A stretch of DNA of 64,000 nt, from the NCBI GenBank assembly GCA_029248335.1, contig JAQWJM010000001.1, positions 1-64,000 of the forward strand. Direction: 5' to 3'. Both the position numbers and the translations under genes were made by a program. Shown piece by piece: positions 9,149-17,201 of this stretch (positions are counted from its first letter, which is position 1; each line of letters opens with the position of its first letter). The stretch comes from UBA12014 sp029248335 (GTDB lineage Bacteria > Planctomycetota > Phycisphaerae > Phycisphaerales > SM1A02). Under the pieces are notes generated by a model, which made no database searches, was not told the DNA's origin, and saw nothing but the letters and a program-made list of their open reading frames with translations.

Positions 9149-9412
9149 ATGAGCAACGAGACCACCGACCTTCACGAGACCATCTACGACGTCCTTCGAA
9201 CCGACCTCAAGCTCGGCATGGTCGACCTCGGGCCCGAGACGCCGCTGGTGGGCGACGAACTCGGACTCGATTCGCTCGACCTGCTCATGGTCGTCACCGG
9301 TACCGAGAAGCGGCTGGGGATCAAGATTCCCAACGACAAGCTCGGCCGCGACACGATGGGCACGATCGGCGACTTCGTTCGGTTCGTCGATTCACTCCGG
9401 ACCGAAGCGTGA
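9149..9412 (+). CDS. acyl carrier protein
   Basis: An 87-residue acidic carrier protein. The phosphopantetheine attachment site is GLDSLDLL, with the Ser near residue 41, preceded by PLVGDELG as in other ACPs. The start at 9149 has a GGAG ribosome site (9139-9142) at good spacing; an ATG at 9143 is less well placed. It sits directly upstream of the dehydratase and ketosynthase genes, so it is probably the dedicated carrier of the cluster rather than the housekeeping AcpP. Many aryl-polyene clusters carry two ACPs; only this one is seen. Confidence 0.9.
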   Translation: MSNETTDLHETIYDVLRTDLKLGMVDLGPETPLVGDELGLDSLDLLMVVTGTEKRLGIKIPNDKLGRDTMGTIGDFVRFVDSLRTEA

Positions 9413-9885
9413 CCGGGTCGAGCGATTCGAACCACGACGCGGCGCTGGCGAACCTGCCGCACGCGGATCCCTTCCGTTTTCTCGATCGCATCGACGAGCT
9501 CTCCCCGGAGCGTGCTCGTGGTGCGTGGATCGTGAAGGGTGAGGAGGATTTCCTGCGCGGGCACTTTCCGGGACGACCGCTGGTGCCCGGGGTGCTGATC
9601 ACCGAGGCCGCCGCCCAGCTGGCGGGCGCCGCGGCGCACCACGCCATGAGCGAGGACCGGGACGGGAACGGGACCGCGGGTTCGAACGGCATGCTCGTGT
9701 TGAGCGAAGCCCGGTTCCGCCGTCCGGTGGAGCCGCCCGCGATCATCGAACTGACGGTCGACGCGATCGGCCGGTTCGGTTCGATCCATCGATTCGACTT
9801 CGAGGCGTCGGTGGACGGAGCGTCGGTCGCGTCCGGATCGGTGGGCGTCAGCCTGCCGCCCGCGGATGGAGACGCGTCGTCGTGA
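9409..9885 (+). CDS. FabZ-like 3-hydroxyacyl-ACP dehydratase (hotdog fold)
   Basis: A 158-residue hotdog-fold protein. The FabZ catalytic pair is visible: His in NLPHADPFRFLDRI (near residue 18) and Glu in LVPGVLITEAAAQLAG, with the FLRGHFPGRP loop between. It should dehydrate 3-hydroxyacyl-ACP to the trans-2-enoyl form. In a polyene pathway with no enoyl reductase the double bonds are kept. It starts at a GTG in a 4-nt overlap with the ACP gene and ends in a 4-nt overlap with the ketosynthase gene. A thioesterase role is a less likely alternative. Confidence 0.85.
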   Translation: MTGSSDSNHDAALANLPHADPFRFLDRIDELSPERARGAWIVKGEEDFLRGHFPGRPLVPGVLITEAAAQLAGAAAHHAMSEDRDGNGTAGSNGMLVLSEARFRRPVEPPAIIELTVDAIGRFGSIHRFDFEASVDGASVASGSVGVSLPPADGDASS

Positions 9886-12131
9886 ACCAGCCCGAGACCC
9901 TGGTGCTGACCGCGGCGTCCGCGAGTTGCTCGCTCGGCGAGGACCGCCGCGCGATTCTCGCGGCCATGCTCGAGGGTGGCATCGAGATCGACGTGGCGCC
10001 CGGGATCGAAGGCGTGTTCAAGTCCGACGCGGACGGTGCACCGGTCCCCGAGGTCCGGGCGGCCCAGGTGTCCGAAGCCGAGCCGGTGGTGGGAAGCGTC
10101 CCGGACCGGGCCGAGCGGATGCTCGCCCGTTCGATCCGCCGGGGGCTCGATGAGGCCGGGCTCGACACCGCGACGATCCGGTCGATGCGGTCGGACGGCA
10201 CTCGAATCGAAACGCTCTTCGGGACGACGCTCGGCGGCATGCGGCACCTCGGTGCGGGCATGCGCAACGGACGGCTCGACGTGATGGCCCGGACCACGAC
10301 CTCGACCGTGACCCGGCATGCGCTCGAAGGCACCGGGCTCGATCTCGGCGGTTCGACGGTGTCGGCGGCCTGTGCCTCCGGCGTGAGTGCGCTCGCGATG
10401 GCGGGGACCGCGATCCTCGCCGGAGAGGCCGACCTCGTCGTCGCGATCGCCTACGACCCGATCAGCGAATTCGCCTACGCGGGTTTCCACTGTCTCCGGC
10501 TGGTCGCGGCGGGTCCGCTGCGTCCGTTCACCGAGGATCGCGCCGGCATGCGGCTCGGCGAGGGGTACGGCGTCTTCGTCGTCGAGCGTGAGTCCGCCGC
10601 GGTGGCCCGAGGGGCGACGGTGCTCGCCCGGATCCTCGGCTGGGGGGGCGGAAGCGATGCGCATCATCTCACCCAACCGGTCCCGACCGGTCGCGGGGCC
10701 GCCGATGCGTTGCGTTCCGCGACGGCGGCGCTCGACGGAACCGGACTCGTTCCCGATCTGGTGGCGGCCCACGCCACGTCCACGCCCGCGAACGACCTCG
10801 CCGAACATGCGGCGCTCGCGTCCTGCTTCGGTGAGCGGCTTCCGGAGATCCCGGTGACCGCGCTCAAGAGTCGCATCGGTCACACCCTCGGTGCGGCCGG
10901 CGCGGTGGAGCTCTCCGTGGTCCTTGCGGCGATGGAGCATGGCGCGGTGCCCGCGGCCGCCAATGCGACCGTCGATCGCGACGCCTTCCCCACGCTGGAT
11001 CTCGTGACGCCGACGCCGCGGCACGATGCGACCGTCGACCGCGCCGCGGTCGTCTCCCTGGGCTTCGGTGGCGCCGATGCGGCGATTCTCGTGGAGTCCG
11101 GCACCGCGGTCGAGCGGGTTCCGCCTCGTCCGCCGGTGACCTGCGACGCGTCGACGTCGCGAATCGTGATCACCGGCGTCGGCTCGCTCGTTCCCGAGGC
11201 GGACGACCCGCAGATCCGACCCGGCGAGATCGGTCTCGACGAGGCGTCGTTCGACGGTCTCGACGACGCCCGCGCCGTCCGTCGTCTCGCCCGGTTCTCG
11301 AAACTGGTTCGGGCCGCCGGCGTGCTCGCCACCCGGGACGCCGGACTCGACGACGAGGCGATTCGGACCTCCTCCGGATTCGTCGGCACCCGCTTCGGCG
11401 CGTCCGACTACACGCTGGATTTCTACACGGAGCTCGTCCGCGACGGACTCGGCGCGGGCAATCCGCTTCACTTCGCGGAAAGCGTCCCCAACATCGGAAG
11501 TGCCCAGCTCAGCCTCGGTCTCGGGATCCAGGGTCTGACGTTGTCGGTGGGGGGCACCGCGATCGCGGGACTGGAAGCGATGCACCACGCGCGACGGCAT
11601 CTCGCGACCGGGCAGGCGGACCGGGCCATCGTGGTCGCCGCGGAGGAGACGCATCCCCAGGTCCGCGAAGTGCTCCGGCATCTCGGGGAGATCGGTGACC
11701 TGCCGTCCGCGGAGGGTGCGATCGCCTTCGTGCTCGAGCGGGAGTCGGCGGCGATCGAGCGGGGCGCCACGATCCTCGCGGTGCTCGAAGAAAGCGGGCT
11801 GGAGTGGCCGAAGGGTGAAAGCGTCCGGGATTCGTTACGGACGATTCAGGGTGGATTCGTCAGGTCCACGAACGATGCGATCCGCGGTCCCGCACGCGAA
11901 ACGCGGGCTGGCCGACGAGTCGCGATCGCATCGCGCCTTCGACCGATCTCCGGCCGGCCGGAGCGATGCACGGTGGATCATGCCACGGAACGCGTGGAGC
12001 GGGAGTCGGTGGGGGCGTTCCGAGCGATCGCGAACGTGGTCCGGGGATCGAATGGCGGCCTCGTCGTCTGGCCCGATCCGGCAGGTGGCGCTGCATTTGT
12101 GCGGATCGCTCCTGTATCATCCGACCGATGA
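9882..12131 (+). CDS. beta-ketoacyl synthase fused to a Cys-less chain-length-factor-like domain
   Basis: A 749-residue protein starting at a GTG overlapping the dehydratase stop. Residues 1 to about 415 form a FabF-type ketosynthase with a full catalytic set: Cys164 in SAACASG, His297 in AHATSTPAND and His334 in RIGHTLGAAGA. From about residue 425 a second thiolase-like half begins (SRIVITGVGSLVPE). Where the nucleophile should be it reads LSVGGTAIAG, with Gly at the Cys position (about residue 558), and it stops before the region that would hold the two histidines. That resembles a chain-length factor. KS and CLF are usually separate genes; here they are joined and the second half is short (about 325 residues). 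Condensation with malonyl-ACP to build the polyene is the inferred role. Confidence 0.85.
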   Translation: MNQPETLVLTAASASCSLGEDRRAILAAMLEGGIEIDVAPGIEGVFKSDADGAPVPEVRAAQVSEAEPVVGSVPDRAERMLARSIRRGLDEAGLDTATIRSMRSDGTRIETLFGTTLGGMRHLGAGMRNGRLDVMARTTTSTVTRHALEGTGLDLGGSTVSAACASGVSALAMAGTAILAGEADLVVAIAYDPISEFAYAGFHCLRLVAAGPLRPFTEDRAGMRLGEGYGVFVVERESAAVARGATVLARILGWGGGSDAHHLTQPVPTGRGAADALRSATAALDGTGLVPDLVAAHATSTPANDLAEHAALASCFGERLPEIPVTALKSRIGHTLGAAGAVELSVVLAAMEHGAVPAAANATVDRDAFPTLDLVTPTPRHDATVDRAAVVSLGFGGADAAILVESGTAVERVPPRPPVTCDASTSRIVITGVGSLVPEADDPQIRPGEIGLDEASFDGLDDARAVRRLARFSKLVRAAGVLATRDAGLDDEAIRTSSGFVGTRFGASDYTLDFYTELVRDGLGAGNPLHFAESVPNIGSAQLSLGLGIQGLTLSVGGTAIAGLEAMHHARRHLATGQADRAIVVAAEETHPQVREVLRHLGEIGDLPSAEGAIAFVLERESAAIERGATILAVLEESGLEWPKGESVRDSLRTIQGGFVRSTNDAIRGPARETRAGRRVAIASRLRPISGRPERCTVDHATERVERESVGAFRAIANVVRGSNGGLVVWPDPAGGAAFVRIAPVSSDR
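12115..12120 (+). promoter_or_regulatory. possible internal -10 element before the chorismatase gene
   Basis: TATCAT lies in the 3' end of the ketosynthase gene, 7 nt before the chorismatase ATG at 12128, matching the spacing of the leaderless-type elements elsewhere in the window. It could give separate expression of the last three genes. It may also be chance. Confidence 0.2.
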
Positions 12132-13081
12132 CTTCGAGCGTGAGTGCAGTCGAGCGTGGAACCAATCGAGAGATCGCGGACTGGATCGCCACCGGCGGCC
12201 CCGCCGATCTGCCGGCCTGGATCCGCGACTCCGTCGGTTCGGTCGATCCGCACCGTCGTTGGTCGGTCGGGACCCGCATCAGCGCGGCCGAGCGGATCAA
12301 CGGCGATCGGCATCTTCGAACCGTGGTGCTCGACGACGCTTCCGGCATGACCGGGGAAGCCTTCGAGGCGGCCACGCTCGAGGCGTATCGCACGCTGCTT
12401 TCCGGGATTCCGCATGCCCATCTGCTGCGGGCGTGGAACTTCATTCCGAGGATCAACGACGATGCCGGATTCGTCGCCGACACCGACGGTGACGGCGATC
12501 GGGGCGACCGCTACATGGTCTTCAACGCCGGACGATTTCGGGCGTTCCGCGACGTGCATGGACGACCGGAGTGGTTTCCGGTCGCGTCCGGGGTCGGCCA
12601 CGCCGGTCGCGACCTCGTGCTGCACCTGCTGCACGGGGCGGGCGAACCATGCCCGGTCGACAATCCGCGGCAGATCCTGCCCGCCGACTATTCGCGTCGC
12701 TTCGGCGATCTTCCCCCGGCGTTCGTCCGGGCCGCGAAGGTGACCGGGGTCGAGAACGCATCGATCCTGGTCAGTGGAACCGCGAGCGTGGTCGGCGAGG
12801 ATTCGCTCCACCTGGACTGCTTCGATCGCCAGCTGGAGGAGACGCTCGACAACCTCGAGACGGTGGTCGCTTCCTGCGATCCGGATCTGGTTCCCGCGGA
12901 TCTCGATGACTGGCTGGTCTACCTTCCCGACCCATCGGCCGAGGACCGCGTGCGGGAGGCGATCGGAAGACGCTGGCCCGATCATCGAATGACCATCGAG
13001 TTCCGTGCCCAGCGGCTCTGCCGCCCCGAACTCCTCGTCGAGATCGAGTGCGCCGGAATCCCGTCGGAGCCCGCATCGTGA
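12128..13081 (+). CDS. chorismatase (FkbO/Hyg5/XanB2-type) hydroxybenzoate synthase
   Basis: A 317-residue cytoplasmic protein resembling the chorismatase family, which hydrolyses chorismate to pyruvate plus dihydroxycyclohexadienoate (FkbO) or 3-/4-hydroxybenzoate (Hyg5, XanB2). Supporting blocks are LLRAWNFIPRIND near residue 98, DRYMVFNAGRFRAF near 128, VDNPRQILPADYSRRFG, ILVSGTASVVGEDS and ETLDNLE. These are in the same order as I recall for the family, whose C-terminal half has a RidA-like fold. XanB2 supplies the aryl starter for xanthomonadin. A gene of this type in an operon with AMP-ligase, ACP, KS and dehydratase therefore points to a hydroxybenzoate-primed aryl polyene. Which isomer forms cannot be read from the sequence. 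Its ATG overlaps the ketosynthase stop by 4 nt. Confidence 0.8.
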   Translation: MTSSVSAVERGTNREIADWIATGGPADLPAWIRDSVGSVDPHRRWSVGTRISAAERINGDRHLRTVVLDDASGMTGEAFEAATLEAYRTLLSGIPHAHLLRAWNFIPRINDDAGFVADTDGDGDRGDRYMVFNAGRFRAFRDVHGRPEWFPVASGVGHAGRDLVLHLLHGAGEPCPVDNPRQILPADYSRRFGDLPPAFVRAAKVTGVENASILVSGTASVVGEDSLHLDCFDRQLEETLDNLETVVASCDPDLVPADLDDWLVYLPDPSAEDRVREAIGRRWPDHRMTIEFRAQRLCRPELLVEIECAGIPSEPAS

Positions 13082-14457
13082 TCGCGGCACCGGAGTCCAC
13101 CGTGACCGGCGAGGACTGGGACGTCGTGATCATCGGCGCCGGCCCCGCCGGCAGCATCGCCGCACTCGAACTCGCGCGAGCCGGGAAGCGGGTTCTGGTC
13201 GTCGACAAGGATTCGTTCCCCCGGTTCCGGATCGGCGAGTCGATGCTCCCGCATGCGAATCGCCTTCTCACCGAACTCGGCCTGATGGACCGCGTCGAGG
13301 AACTTCCGCACGTCGTGAAGAAGGGGCTCGAGATCAGCTTCGGCGACGGACGTCGCGATCCGGTCGCGATTCCGTTCGCCCGGATGCTCGGTGACACCAT
13401 CAAGCAGACCTTCAACGTCCGCCGATCCGTCTTCGACCAGATGCTCGTCGACGAGGCGACGAAGGCCGGCGCGGTCTGTCGTTTCGAGGAGCGGGTGGAG
13501 TCGATCGAGCACATCGCCCACGGAGACGTACGCCTCCGGCTCTCGTCGGGGCCGGTGCGTGCGAACTGGATCATCGACGCGAGCGGACAGGCCTGCGTGC
13601 TCGGGCGACACTTCAAGACGCGGCGGTTGCTCGACGGATACCGGAACATCTCCTACTTCGAGCACTTCGAGGGGGTTCGCCGGCCGGACGGCGATCGAAC
13701 CGGCTTCGCGACGCTCGCGATGTGCCGCGAATCGTGGTTCTGGATGATCCCGATCGACGAGCGGACCACCAGCGTGGGCGTGGTGGTGGACGACGCGCAC
13801 GCGAAGCGGATCCCGGTCCCCGCGAGCCAGCGTCTGGCCTGGTGCATCGAACAGTGTCCGCTGGTCGCGGATCGAATGAAGGACGCGACCGGGCCGACGA
13901 CCAACCAGGTGGTCGGCGACTTCTCCTACACCTGCGAACCGTTCGCCGGCGACGGCTGGTTCATGGTCGGGGACGCGGCCGCGTTCATCGATCCGGTCTG
14001 GTCGACCGGGGTCACCCTCGGCATCGACACCGGCGTCGCGTCGGCCCGCCGCATCATCGAGGTCGATGAAGGCCGTCGGAGCGCAGCGTCCGCGGCGAAC
14101 ACCTACGGCAAGCGGGTCGCCCGCCTGCGGGCCGGATTCCTCGGCCTCATCTCGAACTTCTACGACCATTCCTTCCGCGAACTGCTGGTGAGCGGGCACG
14201 GCCCGATGAACGTCGACGCGGCGGTGGTGAACATGCTGGCCGGCGAGATCTTCGAGGGCGTCCCCTTCGGCGTCCGGTGGCGATGGGAGCTGATGCGCTG
14301 GCTCCGGGAAGCGAACCGGCATCGCAAGGTGGTGGAGTGGATCCGACCGCATTCGATCCTCCAGTCCGGCGGCGTCTCCCTGCCGTCGCCCCGATCGGGA
14401 GTGATTCGCGGCCTTCGTCGCGGTGAACGTGGACGGCCGTCGTGGCAGCCGAGCTGA
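13078..14457 (+). CDS. FAD-dependent oxidoreductase of the flavin halogenase type
   Basis: A 459-residue flavoprotein starting at a GTG overlapping the chorismatase stop. The FAD dinucleotide fold is VVIIGAGPAGSIAALELA, then RFRIGESMLPH. A second FAD motif is WFMVGDAAAFIDPVWSTG near residue 300. Two features favour a halogenase: the W.W.IP signature is intact as WFWMIP (residues about 219-224), and paired lysines 81-82 (HVVKKGLEISF) lie where flavin halogenases carry the catalytic Lys. Related FAD enzymes without halogenase activity exist, such as geranylgeranyl-reductase-like ones. Xanthomonadins and flexirubins can be halogenated, which fits the operon. A flavin reductase partner is not seen nearby. 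Confidence 0.8.
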   Translation: MIAAPESTVTGEDWDVVIIGAGPAGSIAALELARAGKRVLVVDKDSFPRFRIGESMLPHANRLLTELGLMDRVEELPHVVKKGLEISFGDGRRDPVAIPFARMLGDTIKQTFNVRRSVFDQMLVDEATKAGAVCRFEERVESIEHIAHGDVRLRLSSGPVRANWIIDASGQACVLGRHFKTRRLLDGYRNISYFEHFEGVRRPDGDRTGFATLAMCRESWFWMIPIDERTTSVGVVVDDAHAKRIPVPASQRLAWCIEQCPLVADRMKDATGPTTNQVVGDFSYTCEPFAGDGWFMVGDAAAFIDPVWSTGVTLGIDTGVASARRIIEVDEGRRSAASAANTYGKRVARLRAGFLGLISNFYDHSFRELLVSGHGPMNVDAAVVNMLAGEIFEGVPFGVRWRWELMRWLREANRHRKVVEWIRPHSILQSGGVSLPSPRSGVIRGLRRGERGRPSWQPS

Positions 14458-15941
14458 TCGCGGACTTCATCGCATCGGTCGATCGTGGACCGGATCGATC
14501 CGCGATCCTCGACGTCGCGTCGGGCCGCACCACGACCCGCGCATCCATTCTCCGCGACGCGGTGGCCCTCGCCGGGCGTCTCGACGATCTCCTGCCGGAG
14601 GATGCGGTGGTGATGCTGCACGGGCCCGGCGGCGCCGCGTACTGGTCGGGCCTGCTGGCGATCTTCGGCACCGGACGCCGGCTGCTTCCGGTGGGACTCG
14701 AGACGTCCGCCCGGGACCGGGCGAAACTCCATGCGGCCCATCGCGTCGACGCGATCGTCGAAACCGATGCGGGGGCGGCGTGGGTCGACGCATCCGTCGA
14801 AGTCGATCTCCATGATCAACGCCATCTTCACGTCGACGCCGCCTCGACGCCCCTCGACAGCGGGGGGATCGACCGGCTCGGACGAGGCGGGACCGCCTCG
14901 CTCCTGCTGCGAAGTTCCGGGACGACCGGTCGGCCGTCGGTCGCGCTCCGCACCGCGGCGGCGCTGGATCGCGTCTCGCGAACGCTGGTCGACATCCTCG
15001 AACTTCGCGACGAGGACGAGATCCTCGCCACGCTTCCCATGCAGCACGCCTACGGGATCGAGCACGGCGTGTTCGCACCCATGCGGGCCGGCGCGATGGT
15101 CCGGCATCAGGCCGGGTTCGATCTCGGCCCGGGAGTCGAAGCGCTCGGAAACGGCGTGACGGTGTTCCCCGGCGTTCCCGTGACGCTGGAGGCGGCGGCC
15201 CGCGTGGGGCGTCGCGGCTCCGCGCTGCGGCTCGCGTATTCCGCCGGAAGCTCGCTCCCCGCTTCGGTGCGCGAAGGTTTCGAAGCGGCCTGGGGGTGCC
15301 CGACCGGGAATCTCTATGGAGCGACCGAGCTGGGGACGATCACCTTCGGTCTCGGCGGCGACGATCGCGTGGTCGACGGTGTCTCGGTGCGGGTCGCGTC
15401 CGTGGTCGACGAGGATGCAGGGGAGACCCCCGTCACGAGCCACACCGGCTCGGGCGAGCTCGTGGTGCGAAGCGACGCGATGTTCGCGGGATACCAGGAC
15501 ACCCGGGACGCTCGCGTCGAGCCCGGGCGAAGAATCGACGGGCACTTCCGGACCGGTGACCTCGGCACGGTGCATGAACACGGACGGGTGGAGATCACCG
15601 GTCGAGCGAAGATCCAGTTCGACGTCGGCGGTCTGAAGGTCAACCCCACGGAGGTGGAGTCGATCCTGATGGAGCATCCCGCGATCCGCGAGATCGCGGT
15701 GGTGCCGTTGCCGCTCACCGAGACGGTGACCCGGGTCCGGGTCGTGGTGGTCGCCGAGGACGCCGAAGACGCCGCGTCACGGAACGCGATTCAACGTGAT
15801 CTCGCGGAGATCGCGAAGCGCGAGCTGGCGCCGCACCAGCGTCCCCGGACGTGCGATTTCCTCGATGAACTGCCGCGCACGCTCACCGGCAAGCTCCTTC
15901 GCGGGCGTCTGATGGAGATGGTGGGCGGATCCGAGGGCTGA
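14442..15941 (+). CDS. AMP-dependent synthetase/ligase (aryl-ACP or acyl-ACP ligase)
   Basis: A 499-residue ANL-superfamily adenylating enzyme. Visible core motifs are A3 (LLLRSSGTTGRPS), A5 (NLYGATELG), A7 (HFRTGDLG), A8-like (GRAKIQFDVGGLKVNP) and A10 with the catalytic Lys (PRTLTGKLLRG). It is shorter than most acyl-CoA synthetases because the N-terminal part is compact. In this operon it most likely activates the hydroxybenzoate made by the chorismatase and loads it on the ACP. It starts at a GTG lying 16 nt inside the halogenase gene and is the last gene of the plus-strand run. Confidence 0.85.
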   Translation: MAAELIADFIASVDRGPDRSAILDVASGRTTTRASILRDAVALAGRLDDLLPEDAVVMLHGPGGAAYWSGLLAIFGTGRRLLPVGLETSARDRAKLHAAHRVDAIVETDAGAAWVDASVEVDLHDQRHLHVDAASTPLDSGGIDRLGRGGTASLLLRSSGTTGRPSVALRTAAALDRVSRTLVDILELRDEDEILATLPMQHAYGIEHGVFAPMRAGAMVRHQAGFDLGPGVEALGNGVTVFPGVPVTLEAAARVGRRGSALRLAYSAGSSLPASVREGFEAAWGCPTGNLYGATELGTITFGLGGDDRVVDGVSVRVASVVDEDAGETPVTSHTGSGELVVRSDAMFAGYQDTRDARVEPGRRIDGHFRTGDLGTVHEHGRVEITGRAKIQFDVGGLKVNPTEVESILMEHPAIREIAVVPLPLTETVTRVRVVVVAEDAEDAASRNAIQRDLAEIAKRELAPHQRPRTCDFLDELPRTLTGKLLRGRLMEMVGGSEG

Positions 15942-15948
15942 CTCGGAT

Positions 15949-17076
15949 TCACCGCGCGGCGGGGGTCGCGCGAAGGCCCGGTCGCAGGAATCCCGAGAGC
16001 AGCGATGCGCCCCCGGCGAGCACGACCCATTCGAGGATCGATCTCGACATCCCGGACGCGTCGAGCGAGGGGAGGGACGCGATGACGATCGCGGCGAATC
16101 CGGCGTGCCATCGCCAACCGGCCCACGCGATCGCGGCGATGGTCGCGGTCGAGGCGGGGGCGACCATCGCGACGAACGTGGCGAGCACCAGCGCAACCAG
16201 CAGGAACCAGCGATTGGTCGCGGCTTCGGGGCGCCGGCCCCGGAGCGGTCCCGGCGAGAGCAGTCGATCGAAGCGTCGAAGGAACGCGGTGCGGAAGGGA
16301 TGCCGGTCCGGGCCGCCGCGGTGGATCCGCGGAAGCAGCGCCTCGCCGAGCAGCAACAGGTAGATCCCGATCCCTTCCGACCAGTCCCGACGGAATCGGT
16401 AGTGGCTCACCCGGGTGTCCCGCGCGTGGTAGATCGCGGGGACGTCGATCGAGCCGACCGGCCATCCCGCCCACGCGGCGCGGGTGATCATCTCCTCCTC
16501 CCAGGCGTAGCGACCCGAAAGCCCGCGGACCGTCGCCGCGAGTTCCAGCGGCCAGCATCGGAAGCCGCACGGCGAATCGCCGACGGCGATTCCGCAGTGA
16601 GCCCGGATCGCGACGTTGCTCGACGTGCGTCCGATCAGGTTGCGTCGCGGCTGGTCGGGGTGGAGGGGAAAGCGGCAGCCGAGCAGGTACGCGCCCGGGG
16701 ATCGTCTCGTCGCCTCGGCGAGGACGGGAATGAGATCCGTGTCGTGTTGGGCATCCGAGTCGCAGGTGATCGCGTGGGTGAATCCGGACCGCCGCAGGAG
16801 TTCGAACCCCGCGCGGAGGGCACCGGCCTTTCCGAGGTTGCGCGGCACCCGGAACGACTGGTGCACCACGCCCCGCTGCCGGAGGTCGGTGATGATCGCC
16901 TCGCAGCCGTCGGTGCTGGCGTCGTCGATCACCACCAGCGGAAGATCATGGTCGGCCGCGGCGCGAAGCACGGATTCGAGCGTGTCGCGGTTGTCGTAGG
17001 TGGGAACCAGGACCGCGATGCGCGGCACGCCGACGGCTTCGTCGGAATGGCTGGTCTTCGTAACGCGATCCGGCAT
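15949..17076 (-). CDS. membrane-anchored family 2 glycosyltransferase
   Basis: A 375-residue protein. Residues about 12-230 form a GT2 domain of the DPM1/polyprenyl-phosphate type: IAVLVPTYDNRDTLESVL, VVIDDASTDGCEAII, NLGKAGALRAGFE and the metal-binding region CDSDAQHD. The C-terminal third holds two or more hydrophobic segments (WFLLVALVLATFVAMVAP, ILEWVVLAGGASLLSGFL), so it is an inner-membrane enzyme. The start at 17076 follows from domain alignment; upstream in-frame codons have no family sequence. It converges on the AMP-ligase with 7 nt between stops. GT2 enzymes are usual members of aryl-polyene clusters, so it may glycosylate the product or its lipid carrier. Confidence 0.82.
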   Translation of the reverse strand: MPDRVTKTSHSDEAVGVPRIAVLVPTYDNRDTLESVLRAAADHDLPLVVIDDASTDGCEAIITDLRQRGVVHQSFRVPRNLGKAGALRAGFELLRRSGFTHAITCDSDAQHDTDLIPVLAEATRRSPGAYLLGCRFPLHPDQPRRNLIGRTSSNVAIRAHCGIAVGDSPCGFRCWPLELAATVRGLSGRYAWEEEMITRAAWAGWPVGSIDVPAIYHARDTRVSHYRFRRDWSEGIGIYLLLLGEALLPRIHRGGPDRHPFRTAFLRRFDRLLSPGPLRGRRPEAATNRWFLLVALVLATFVAMVAPASTATIAAIAWAGWRWHAGFAAIVIASLPSLDASGMSRSILEWVVLAGGASLLSGFLRPGLRATPAAR

Positions 17077-17189
17077 GATCGGGAATCCCGTCGGCGTGCT
17101 CCGGAACCGACTTCGGCGACCGGAAGAAGCGGAGATCTTACGCCGTGGGGCCTCGTGGGCGGGCGTTTCGGTTTTCGATCCCATCCCGG

Positions 17190-17195
17190 TACGAT
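17190..17195 (+). promoter_or_regulatory. -10-like element, probable leaderless start
   Basis: TACGAT ends 6 nt before the ATG at 17202 and no ribosome site is present in between. A TTCGGT sequence at 17167-17172 is 17 nt upstream and could be a weak -35. Confidence 0.45.
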
Positions 17196-17201
17196 GTCTC
17201 C

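Noticed and set aside
9321..11681. A minus-strand open frame of 786 codons over the dehydratase and ketosynthase genes
   Set aside because: The plus strand carries intact catalytic motifs for both enzymes in overlapping operon frames; the antisense product is low-complexity and basic.
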